Made by a program: the position numbers and the translations under genes
Part shown: positions 11,811-22,600 of the stretch, in pieces
Layout of the letters: the number at the start of each line of letters is the position of its first letter
How positions within the stretch are numbered: the stretch's first letter is position 1
From: Lytechinus variegatus
Taxonomy: Eukaryota; Echinodermata; Echinoidea; Temnopleuroida; Toxopneustidae
DNA length: 64,000 nucleotides
Direction: 5' to 3'
NCBI RefSeq assembly: GCF_018143015.1
Contig: NC_054743.1
Span: 45,046,922 to 45,110,921, forward strand
Notes under the pieces: generated by a model
The model's input: the letters and a program-made list of their open reading frames with translations, nothing else
The model's database searches: none
Told to the model about the DNA's origin: nothing

Positions 11811-11942
11811 TTTTTACATTGACTTTTGTATATTTTGGAATTATCTTCAATTATAATAATTCATTTCAGAAAGCTCATGCTAAATAACTAAATTGAGCAA
11901 GGTGAGCAATTAATGTATGGCATGTTGAATAAGATTCATCAT

Positions 11943-12300
11943 TCAATTCAATTCAATTTATTTTTCCTAGTTAAACATAATACAAATAATTACATGATAA
12001 ATTAATTGAATTTGAATAAAAGCATGAACAAAATTCAACATTGACTAAATAATATACATCTTGACTTGAGTGGATATTCAATATTTCAAATGTAATTATC
12101 AAAATTTTAAAATTTTCTAACCTTTGCCAAGCTCGAAATATAACATTTTGAGCCTTTTCTTCTTTTTATCATAATTACGTAAATTTCCATTGTACATTAA
12201 TTTTATAATTAGAAGCTTCAGGGTACCTATGCATTATTTCAACCGTAATTATCAAATTATTTTCAATGCTTTAAAGTTATATTTTGTATTAAACTTTTTA
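11943..12300 (-). mobile_element. Probable 3' tail of a LINE, minus strand
   Basis: Begins with tandem ATTCA units (attcaattcaattcaattt). This is the 3' terminal repeat seen, in the appropriate orientation, at the ends of the LINE copies at 33715-33958, 39672-41930 and 48350-52949. AT-rich untranslated-type sequence follows. No RT-coding remnant is visible, so the far boundary is arbitrary. Confidence 0.4.
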
Positions 12301-13079
12301 AAGAATGTATTAACTCTAAATGATCTGTAAATTATTTGATGAAATGCTAAATGATGATTCTGAACGTTTTACAATGGTTTTCTCTAATACTAACTCTATT
12401 GGTGACAAGGGAATTATGAATTGCCATTGTCATACGTACAGCGTTAACTTCGTGCATTTGTGTAAAGCACTTTCGATTCTAGAGTTACAGGGGGAAGGGG
12501 CATTCAACCCGCAACCGCCCGAAAGCCTGAGGAATAAGGCGCAGAAGCCCCCCCCCCCCTACCAAAAAATGAATAAATAAAATAGAATATAAATTAAAAA
12601 TCAAGCACAAAATAAAAGATGCGTAATTTATGTAGTCCTTAATAGTATTGAATACTACAGTATTCGATTCTTCTTATTTCAAGTAAGCCTCATAATGAGG
12701 TACCGTCTTCTTCTGTCGCCCCCCCCCCCTTCATGCCCCTCCTTTCCCCATTTATTTCTACGCCTTGAAAATCGAAAAGAGGGTCGGTTGCTAGCTTGTC
12801 GCTCCGCCCCTAAATATACCTGAATGATTTTACAAACGGTGATCGATATCCATAACAAAATTGATGCGTCTACTTTTTTTTAGTATCACCTTTATTCAAA
12901 ACAAAACAAAGGGAAGTTACAAACAATGAAAATAAGTCCAGGTTACTCGTTTTTTAGGACGAAGTACAGGACTAATAAAAAATACAGAAAAACAATACAT
13001 AACATATCACAATCAAATTTACATGAAACGATTATATATGGTGATTGCAGGAAAAAAAAATTGAAATAGATCAAGCACA

Positions 13080-13530
13080 CTACCTTACAACTGAAATGAA
13101 GAGAGGATAGAGGGGAGATAGAATGAGTGAAGTTTATGAAGGGAAATAGGAGGTGGAAAAAGTGTGACGAATGAAAAGAAGGGGGAAACAGGATAAAAGG
13201 AGAGGCAGAAAAGGAGAAGGAAAATGAAGAAAAAGAGGAATGAGAAGAAGTAAGGGAGTGCAATATAAAGTTTTGTAAATGAGATATTGCAATATTGGCA
13301 TATAATTTATTAATTCTTTACAAAAATCCTCTAATTACTTATACATCCAGAAGACTAGATGAGCTGACAAGATAGCATGGATGGATGAGAAGGGAAATGG
13401 TAGAGGGAGAGAGAGAGAGAAAGAGAGAGAGAGGGAGAGAGGTGAGAGGAAAAAAATGGAGAGAAAGAGAAAGATAAAAAGAGGGTTGAGAGAAAGAGAG
13501 ATGCAAGAGTGGAAAGGTGAGTGGAGAAAG
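13080..13530. repeat. Purine-rich low-complexity tract
   Basis: Long G/A-rich run with (GA)n at about 13405-13440. Opposite-strand open frames full of Ser/Phe/Leu come from composition only. Confidence 0.7.
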
Positions 13531-13556
13531 AGAAAAGCCTTCCCATGCAATGAAAT

Positions 13557-14180
13557 TCAACAGTCTAAAAGAGTCATATCTGTCCATTGCGGCTCTGCCC
13601 TAGCATTGAAGATCAAATATGACCCCACAAGAGCTAGTTTACTTATCTTGCGAATGGTGTCCTTACATATTCTACTATTTACAAGGCGGAAAATCTTCTT
13701 AACCTGTTGTCCGTTCTCTTTAGTAACACCTCGACTTCCAACTTCAAAACAAATCAATTGTGTTTCACAATTGGCTGCCCTAATATCCTCATTCAGCTGT
13801 GCATATCGTTCTAGTTTCCTCACTCTAGCTCTTGGAATATTGGGCTCAAATGGTACTGTGAGCTCAGCCATCACTACTTTTGGTATATCTCTGAAGAATA
13901 GTACCAAGTCCGGCTTTTCAGTTGTCGGCATAAGGTTAGGCGAAATCGTTCCCCCACCCACTCTAAACCCGGGAAGATCTGCAAATATTGTCACGGGAAT
14001 CATGTTTTCTTCTGCTATTCAATTCATTTACAATATGACGCAATATGCTGTTGTGTCTATACGCAAACCGGCCCTGATCAAGGGCTATCGAGCAGGAATT
14101 TAGAATATTCACAAGTGAACCTCTACATCTACACAAGCTACATGTTTCATTAAGTTTCTTGCTCCACAATTTCAAGTTTT
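13557..14180 (-). mobile_element. RLE-type (R2-like) non-LTR retrotransposon, 3' coding fragment
   Basis: Minus-strand frames encode the far end of the ORF of an early-branching LINE. First comes a zinc-knuckle-like CSLCRC...NSCSIALDQGRF followed by YRHNSILRHIVNEL (about 14165-14020). Next, in another frame, is a restriction-like endonuclease core: KPDLVLFF, then VVMAELTVPFEPNIPRA, then QLICFEVGSRGVTKENGQQV (about 14003-13557). The PD...E(L)TVPFE arrangement is the PD-(D/E)XK signature used by R2, NeSL and Hero-type elements for target cleavage. One frameshift near 14000-14030 separates the two parts, and the reverse transcriptase is missing, so this is a dead 5'-truncated copy. Confidence 0.75.
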
Positions 14181-14268
14181 CTGGAGTTGGGAGACAGTCG
14201 ATTGCTGCCCGGGTTGCAAAACTTAAGAGACCTTTTCGGAGGATGTGAGGTCACTCTCTAATGATAAC

Positions 14269-14572
14269 AATGAATAATAATAATAATGATGATGATGATA
14301 ATAATAATAATAGCAATAATAATGATAATAGCGCCATCTATCTAGAAATATTCTATTCCGAGGCGCGTTATTACCCCGACTTTAGCTCGAGCTGCCTTTC
14401 AGCGCTCATGCATTCAAGGAATTAATCCTGCCGGTACCCAGTCACCTCACCTGGATTTAGTGCAACACAATGTGGATAAATTTCGTGCTGAAGGAAATTA
14501 CGCCATGGATGGAATTTGACCCACGACCCCGTTTCAAAGTCAGAAGACTAATCCGCTGGGCCACAGCGCCCC
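14269..14572 (-). mobile_element. tRNA-derived SINE, minus strand
   Basis: Read on the minus strand from about 14572: GGCGCTGTGGCCCAGCGGAT (A-box region), then GACTTTGAAACGGGGTCGTG, then GGTCAAATTCCATCC (a decayed B box). A body of about 220 bp follows, ending in a GATGAT/AATAAT microsatellite (14269-14330). The head with A and B boxes plus a microsatellite tail is the usual tRNA-SINE layout. The family name is not established. Confidence 0.65.
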
Positions 14573-14929
14573 GCAATCTGAATCTACGTTTATTTCATCT
14601 TATTTTCTTTCGTGCATTGAGGTCAGCGTTTTGGGAATAACGATCTCGCAGCTGCAATCGCGATCATGAAGTGACAACCTAAGGCGACATAAAGCTGTAG
14701 GTATATATGCCCACATATCGAAAGCAGCTACCTCATATAGGCCATCACTCAAATTTATTCTCGAGTCTGGGCCGGATCAATCTCAGCCTCAGGCTAGAAT
14801 GGGAAAAAACAATAGCCTCCTTCAGACGTGGGTTATTAGTCGGGTAAAATTGTATAATGTATGGATAATTATATCCGACAATATCTGTCCCTTATGGAAA
14901 ATTTGCATTGGCTCCTTCACCCCTATGTT

Positions 14930-15060
14930 TGATTTGATTTATTATTTTCTTCTGCATCCATAACATTCGTATAATACAGTTTTTCATTACATAATAAACA
15001 TAATGTGTTAGCATTTATTGCATGAATCATAAATAAAGAGTACTAAAATATAATTCCAGA
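14930..15060 (-). mobile_element. Possible LINE 3' tail
   Basis: Starts with TTTGATTTGATTTATTATTT and continues AT-rich, like a minus-strand LINE 3' end. No coding remnant; weak call. Confidence 0.25.
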
Positions 15061-15109
15061 CAAAATATGAGTAACTATGATATTCACAATTTGCAAAAAA
15101 ACATTTTTG

Positions 15110-15490
15110 GGCTTATCGATTTGCTCACTACGCCCTCCATAATTAAAAAAAAAGAAAAAAAGAAACCACAATATGGCATATGCCAAGCTTTGGAAAGCAC
15201 CGCCGAAGGCATGGAAGGACGACTTAACCTGTCTGTCATTAAAATACAATCAGACATATTAAATCGTCGGTTTTTTGTTTTATATTATGAGAAGGTAATC
15301 AAACGATTCTTATTATATTCTTAAAAAAGAAGAAACAACATATTTTTATTTTCAAATATTGCACTTTTCCAGTGGTTGTTGAGGGCAAGACTAACTAACA
15401 TGAGAGTCTTTCTTGAAACGGTGTATGCCTGTCAACAGGCGTAAATCCTTGCTTCTGATTGTTTGAGAGCGCACAGTCTGTGATCTCATT
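15110..15490. repeat. Second copy of the CXorf65-like gene's 3' UTR (direct repeat of 19117-19455)
   Basis: Shared phrases in the same order and orientation include 'actacgcc..ccataatt', 'cgattctta', 'tattttcaaa', 'ttccagtgg', 'cttgaaacggtgtat' and 'caacaggcg.aaatc.ttgcttctgat', ending at 'gtgatct' just at the position of the stop codon in the real exon. This duplicate lies downstream of the gene, beyond the nested transposons (15491-19107). Confidence 0.7.
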
Positions 15491-15534
15491 GGCGCGAATT
15501 CACAAGGTGGTTTTGAGAACACACGGTTGAATCC

Positions 15535-18144
15535 AACGAACGTAGAGGGCAGCAACACACAAGCGTGTTGCTCTAAGGAAGGTCAACTCGATACGCGCAT
15601 GCAACTGAGCTGCGCGCATATTTTATTGTTCATGACAACGAAATCAAATACCGATCCAATACAACAACAAATTAGTAGTGATCAAGAAACGAATATGAAA
15701 GAATATGACTACAACGATATCAAAAATAACATTAAAAAATATGTTGAGGGATATACATAAATATGAAAACATACTTTGATATTTAAAACTTTACAAATGC
15801 AAGTTTCAGGAAACTAAAATCATTACCAAATCGGTGATTGTTGTTATCAGCGATTTCACCAGACGGCTGAATTAGGTGATTTGCGCCGAGACGATTTTGT
15901 GACCACTCGCAAAGCATTTCGGGATTGAATATGTCCCCCTTATATATTTTCTCTGGGCTCTTCGCTGAACCCATCATCATTCTATGCTTAAGCTACATTA
16001 TGCTCCGTCGTCTGCTTAGATTTCAACCCCCTAGTCTAGCACTGGTACTTGTTCTGCTAGGCGTCGATCAGCATTTATCTGCAGTCCATATAGGCCGTGA
16101 CTCATTTATTTATTTATTTATTTATTAGAGCAGGCAGCAATGCCAATGGGTATTAAAAAAATAATTCACGTATCTATCAGTAGTATGTTATTATTTCTTT
16201 TCACCATTTTCCCCAAAACTTATAAATTTAGAAATACATTCCAATCAGTAATAAGTGAAGTCTACATCTAACCTAGATCTTGATCATGTTGATCGATAGA
16301 CCAAAAGCTTCAGTCTCTGTATTTTGGTTGCTCTGCTGAACTGCGCTGGCTCACTCACCGATGGAGGTTATAGTAAAATGTCAGAAATTGTTGAATAAAT
16401 CCCCAGAAACGACGGTTATTCCTGTCTAGTTGATCGATAGACCCAAGTCTAAAGATCTAGAAAACTTTATTTGTCTAACTAGACTGTAGACAAATGCTTT
16501 GACCAGTCTCGATCTGTTTGTTGAAGATGTTGTTCCACACTGGATATCTAAGTAGATCTAGAATATATATAGATCTAGCACGTCTTGTTGGTATGAGTTG
16601 GTATGAGTCTATGGAACAATAAAAAATACTAAAATAATAATCAACTCAAAACAGACGAATTCCACATTGTCTTTATAGTATAGGACGCCTAAATCTAGAC
16701 CATTTGAGGGTTGGTCCATGCAAGCTAAGTTTGGTTCAATTAAGGCCAGCCTGCATGGGCTAGCCGCTAGGAGGTTATGATTTTTTAGTCCGTTAAATGC
16801 CTACATACAGGGTAAAGTCTAGAACTAGAAGATTATCATGATTATATGGTTGACAAGTTACCGTTAGGCCTTAGCGTTAGGCATGAAATCTTTAAAATTC
16901 AGTCAGAAAATGCATAAAAATAAAATCACGACGAGCTCAGTCACTTTGCTCTTTCACTTTCGAAATTTCTCAAAAAAAAAAAACGCGTTCTGCCAGCCAA
17001 GCCCAGCCCCAGGCCATGCAGGCCCAGGAAAATTTACCAATTGCAATATGGCAAACAAATTATGTAAAAGTCTTTAAACATTGATTGCACAGAATCAATG
17101 GTCAAATTAAGATATGGATGCTGTCTATCAAGTCTACTTTCTACCCAAAATCAGAAATTAAGATGGTCTAATCTATCTATCTAGCCCCCATTTCTAGTCT
17201 AGGCCTAGATCTATAACTAAGGTTTCTAACGCAAAACGAATGTCGATGATGGCACTCTGCAAACGATGTAACATTGCAATTAATTTCCCTCAATTGGCTG
17301 ATTTTCTTAGAAATTATTGAACAAAACCAGGGAAAATGTGAATAGGTGGCCGTTTATTCAAGCTTTAATTTGGCTTTGGAAGTTTGGTTGCTCAATGATT
17401 ATCGACCTTCGACGCGACGCAGCGCCTGCATGGCTGTGCAGCTCAGCGCGCAGCCATTTTTTTTTTCGCCGTCCATAGTCTCGGACTCGAAGTTGAAATT
17501 AGACCCGGATTTCGGGGATGCACCTTCTTGTATTAAGATTTATAGACTTAAAAGTCAAATGCAATTTAAAATTTGAAATCTGACCTTGAACAATCATCGT
17601 TGATAAACATCAGCCCTGAAGCAATTGCACTTCAAATCAGACCAGGCAAATTAGATGTCATTGTCTATGTTGCTAGAAGATCTATGACGAGTCGACTGAA
17701 GCCCCAGCGCATCATCAACGTCACTAGTTAGCTACGCGACCGGCCCAGACTCGGCGCACCCAGGCCAGAAAAATGACCTCGATTATTACGGTGGTTGTCT
17801 ATGCATTTATTAGTGGTGCAGCGAAATTCAGCAGAGGAAAATAAGAGATAAGAGGGATCCTCGTCATAGACTTAATATTCCAAAATGAGAAAAATGTCAA
17901 AATCATGATTATTTAAGCTAAATAATTTCTTTAAAATTAAAATTAATATTTTTAATATTTCTACCCAGAATAACCGATCTAATAATTGTTCATTAAAAAA
18001 TTTTTGAAATTAACAAATGAAAAAAAATCAACTCGACAAATTTCCGAAAAGTCCCCCTTATTTTTTAGAGTGGTCACAAAATTCGAGCGGAGTTGACCTT
18101 CCTTAGAGCAACACGCTTGTGTGTTGCTGCCCTCTACGTTCGTT
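15535..18144. mobile_element. MULE-like non-autonomous DNA transposon, 2.6 kb
   Basis: The two ends are perfect 55-bp inverted repeats starting aacgaacgtagagggcagca (15535-15589 and 18090-18144). They are flanked by an exact 10-bp direct repeat, ggttgaatcc (15525-15534 and 18145-18154), the target-site duplication. Duplications of 9-11 bp are typical of Mutator-like elements. The interior (15590-18089) has no transposase frame. It includes a (TTTA)n tract at 16107-16131 and a segment rich in 'tctagatct' (about 16270-17210). The perfect ends and duplication imply a recent insertion. Confidence 0.8.
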
Positions 18145-18326
18145 GGTTGAATCCATGGTTTATGCAGATTTCCTGTATAAATTACGCTTAATTTAGCGCG
18201 TATCGGACGCGTGTGTATGAAAAATATCCAATGCTGATGCGCGCTTTTGTCACAGTGCGCCAAATTTACGCCTAGCATGTTACCATGCTGTTTTATTCAT
18301 GAGTCCAATTTTTGAAAACAGTGGAC

Positions 18327-18486
18327 CCGGGGAGCGTTTCATGAAAGGACTTGTCGGACGTTTTATCCGACAAGTCCCATTTTATCCGACAGTTACCATA
18401 GTAACAATGCCTCACAGCCAATCAGAGTCAGAGAAAGATGTCAGATCTGACAACTTGTCGGACAAAAATGTTGATGAAACACTCCC
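18327..18486. mobile_element. Foldback MITE (GTTTCATGAAAG family), copy 1
   Basis: Inverted ends ggggagcgtttcatgaaagg and gatgaaacactcccc, with inner inverted phrases around 'tgtcggac', 'ccgacaag' and 'ttaccatagtaac'. The same layout recurs at 25862-26022 and 29270-29412. It sits directly against the left end of the MITE 18487-18915. Confidence 0.65.
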
Positions 18487-18915
18487 CAGTGTTTCCACGT
18501 TGAAGGAAATTACCCGAATTCTGGGAAATCAAGACGTTTTCCAGGTAATTTCCGGGAAATGAAAAAATTCCAGGAAATTCCGGGAAATCCGAAAATTACA
18601 ATGAAACAATTAAATATAGCAACTATTAATATTCCTGTTATATTTACATGATTTTAACCTCCATACATACCTCAATTTTTTTCGCTCGCGCTCCGCGCTC
18701 GCATTTCGTAATGTTATCCCTATTTTTAAAGATGGCGGGACAAAAAAAAATGCTAAATCCCCTGATTTTTGCCACCTGGAACAAATTTACACTCGTTGTA
18801 TTATTGCCCGATTTCCGTTGAAAATCAAACTTGAAAATGCCAGGAAATATTTATTAATTTCAGAAAATTTGGAATCCAATTTCGGGAAATTTATTTTGGA
18901 GCTGTGGAAACACTG
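18487..18915. mobile_element. hAT-like MITE, 429 bp
   Basis: Perfect 12-bp inverted ends, CAGTGTTTCCAC and GTGGAAACACTG. The octamer cagtggac occurs at 18319-18326 and 18916-18923 and is probably the 8-bp target duplication of this element, with the preceding MITE later inserted at its left edge. The inside carries repeated 'aaattccgggaaat' and 'cgctcgcgctccgcgctcgc' motifs. Confidence 0.65.
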
Positions 18916-19116
18916 CAGTGGACTCATGAAAAAATAGCGTGGATAAAAATCACCATGGCAACAGGCATCAATTGGGCGCACTGAGACAGCGCATCAGCAT
19001 TAAATATGTGTTTTAATATACGCGGTAAAATAAGCGTAATTTATAAAGGAAATCTGCATAAAACAACCGGGCGTACGTTTAATAACCACCTTTTGGAATT
19101 CGGGCCATTGAGGCTT

Positions 19117-19451
19117 TTATTTTTCTACTACGCCACCATAATTTTAAAAACTTAAAAAAGCCCTATAACATTCATGTATCATTAACAATCTTTGGAAATC
19201 TCTAAATTTTTTGTGATCAAAATTCAGTTTAACATACATAATTGTCATTGTTTGTTTTACAGTAAGACAAGGAAATCAGACGATTCTTACTATATGGTGG
19301 TACTTAAAAAATGCTTTTATTTTCAAAATATTGCGCTAGATTTTTCCAGTGGATGTTCTGGGGTAAGACTCATACGATAGCCATTCTTGAAACGGTGTAT
19401 CAACAGGCGCAAATCTTTGCTTCTGATGGCTGTGACCACACGGTCAGTGAT
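19117..19451 (-). other. 3' UTR and flank of the CXorf65-like gene
   Basis: Sequence following the stop codon on the minus strand. It is the direct-repeat partner of 15110-15490. The end of the transcript is not determined. Confidence 0.5.
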
Positions 19452-19636
19452 CTATCTTGAGGCCTTTCCGGCTCTCGATGTGGTGCCACCCTTTTTACTC
19501 TTCATCTTGGACGCACTCGTCGTTGCTCGGGGTGTCGAGCTCGACGATGTCGAAGCACGATTACGTCCACTAGCGTTCTTCTCTTTCTTTCCCTGATTTG
19601 GCAGCTCTTTCTTTCGATACTGAGCCAGAAGGGTAT
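19452..19636 (-). CDS. CXorf65: CXorf65-like last exon
   Basis: Acceptor CTTTCTTTAG. Encodes TLLAQYRKKELPNQGKKEKN, then a Ser/Thr-rich and basic tail ending AGKASR and stop TAG at 19454-19452. The 3' UTR continues leftward and is duplicated at 15110-15490. Confidence 0.8.
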
Positions 19637-22600
19637 CTAAAGAAAGACAAACGACACATTTTTTGAAAAAGTAGAATCACGGTTTTTTTTTCTTATGTGC
19701 TTGTTCTTTGTTTTTGTTGCCTCGTAACAATATGTCGAGGAAATTTTTAAAATATCCTCTTTTTTTAAAGAAAATCGATGCCGGATTTGATCAATACTAA
19801 AAGCGTTCAATATAAATACAGATTGGTTTCAACTTTCAAGTTTCCTTAAATATGCATTAATCTCATTATTGAATATACATTTTCATTTATTCATTAGTCG
19901 ATTAATCTTTGTGTATATTCTTTCACTTGATTACTTTGTAGGACCTATTTTTCATTATTTTTTTCTATAAAGCGAGTGGTTTTAAAAATAAATGATGTAT
20001 ATTATTGGACCAATCAAGAGAGAGGTAGAGCCATTCACTGGCGGATCCAGGATTTTCCAGGAGGGGCACAAATATTTGACAAGAAAAAAAAGAGGTCTTC
20101 ACTTTCAAGGGGGGGGGGCACACTTCTGTCTTAACGGCATTTTACATTACAAATGTTAATTGTGTCTCTCAAAGGGAGGGGCGAGGCCAGCTTTGCCCCC
20201 CCCCCTCCCCCGGATCCGCCATTGGAGCCATTTATTTAGCATTTTCTGGATTCAAGCTGATTTATAATTGGACGAAACATGAAGTCATCAATCAAACTCT
20301 TCAAACTTAGGGCTTTGGGCAATGTTGGGGGACTTGTTATCACACAGCCACGCATTAAATGAAATAAGATTTATTCCGGTTTAAATTGCGTATTTTAAAA
20401 AGGTGAGATGAATTAAATTTTTCCAGCGCGTAAAGGCTTGTGTATTAATGAGACATATCGTCAAATACATATCAATGCCTCAGCAGTTGCGATAAAGTTA
20501 TTACTGTTGTGATATATTTGGCCATGAAAAGCATATAAAGACACTATACAACGCAAAATGAGACCAAATTCAATTTGAAATTAAAAAAAAATTGAAAATG
20601 TGATTTATATACTTAAAAATTATAAGGTACACGTATATAAGCCAAGAATGAAGTCATCTTACTCATAAATTCAGCATTCTCCTTTAGCTGCTGTACATAA
20701 GGCTCATATGGTTTGACTGTATCGTTTTCGTCACCTAAGAGAAAACATTTGACGGCACCGTTATGGTTATAATTAGAAAATAAAATGTAAAAAAGGGCCG
20801 TGTAGCTAGGCCTTAATTTCCGGTAGGGGGAGGTGGATGTCCTTGATTGATTAAACTTTTGACCAAGGTTAAACTATATAGTTACCCCCACTGCTACGGG
20901 TATAACAACTCAATGGCTCTTGGAGCATGACGAGTCATCGTTGTGTTCGTCGAGTCGATCTCCCATTCACATTTTATTTCGTCATAATTATACCAAGTGG
21001 TGATTCAAATTCTTTTTTGCCAGTGGGGTGGGGGATATGTTTACATCTCATCTCATTGCGTGCAGATAAAAGAAACCCTCACATAAGATTCCAGCACGAT
21101 TTCAAGGTAATCACCGACACGAAACCATATTACATAGGATTCTAAAAAGACTTTGAGGGCACTGCTCTCATCACCTGAAGGAAGCCAAATAGGGGACCTA
21201 CATAAACTAATGCGATTTAAGTGTAATAGTTGTCTTCATCAAAAGATAAAATCACATTAAAACCATAGGCAAATTAGTACCCCCTGCGTTGTACTTATAT
21301 ATGTCTTGTGAGCGTTGAGTTTGAAAATGAGTGGAAAATACTTACGTTCAATCTTGATCGGTACATACGTAGCTCTAGGTTTGAGCAGGTGCTTGGTGTT
21401 CACCCTCGTACTGTAATCTGGTAGACTTTTCAACAACCCTTCTTCATCGGCTAGATCTAACAAAACTAGAAACGAAACTATTATTAATGATATACTAGTT
21501 TGATTTATTTATCTATACACAACAAAAAAGTAAGTCCCCCCTAAATCAAATTGCTGTAACTATTTTGAACGGAATTATTTTGAAATATGATAGTTTTCAC
21601 TCTAAAAAAGAAGTGCTAATTTAGCTCTTAAAGAGCTTGTATTGTGACTGCACTTCGGAGTGCTGATTTGTCTAGTTCAAATTTGAACTAGACAAATCAG
21701 CACTCCGAAGTGCAGTCACTATTTGCACTTCATTTTTTAGAGTGTACGTAATTGGATTTCTACACTCATTAGGCAACTCCTGGGGAAATGTGAGATTGAC
21801 CAAAGATTGAATTAAAACTGACCATTTTTGAAAGTCAAAAGAGTCGTGTTTCAGATTGTGCAAATACAATGTTGGACAAAAGTTGTTTTTTAGGTGAGTT
21901 ATATGGTGTTATACTGGCTTACTATCCATCATTTAGCCACTCCGCACACAATTTTGATATCTTATGTTCATGTTTGAGTGAGCACATTATATTGCAGGGG
22001 CCACGGAAGCGGGGGGGGGGGGGGGTTCAGCCCCCCACATTTTTTTCAAAAAGCATGTACAAAAATGTAAAAATGATCATACGATTGTGATTTTTTGCAT
22101 GGTCTGCTCCCACCCTCCACTTTGAAAACTGTTCCGCGGCCCTTGTATTGTGACGTATCATCATAGGGGGTTATGGTAGTATCCTTTACAACTTGCTAGA
22201 TCATGTTAAAATTTGAAGATGTTGGTGGCTCCCCCGATTATAGACCCCCCCCCCATTTTAAAATTCTGGGTCCACCACTAATTTGCTCATAAATTAAACT
22301 GATCATGAGAAATTGTTACGAAAAGAATACATTTATGCTGTATAAGAGTATTCATTCCTAAGTTTTCGAATGTGCTCGCTCAACCATGAAAATGTTTTAA
22401 GTTCGGAAAGTGTGTGGTGATAGAAATGATGGATGATAAAACAAAAACAGTTGAAACCGAATTTGCCCTCAACATTCACTTTATTACCCTTTAAAATGAG
22501 TCTGTGACATTGAAAATACAAATTTTCCCACTTTGATGCGTGCTCGCTCATCCATGAATATACATATCGATTTCATTTTTTTTTTTACAGAATCTTGCCC

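Larger units (their letters stand above)
15491..19107. mobile_element. Palindromic foldback element, broken by later insertions
   Basis: The outer ends are ggcgcgaattcacaaggtgg (about 15491) and aaccaccttttggaattcgg (about 19083-19102), which are reverse-complementary. Arms continue at 18155-18318 and 18924-19075 (shared 'ttaagcgtaatttata' and 'gaaatctgcataaa', in inverted form). If the MULE-like insertion 15535-18144 and the MITEs 18327-18915 are set aside, the remainder is a foldback of roughly 400 bp. Confidence 0.7.

Noticed and set aside
13335-13587. Ser/Leu/Phe-rich open frames on the minus strand
   Set aside because: They mirror a purine-rich low-complexity tract; several overlapping frames are equally open.
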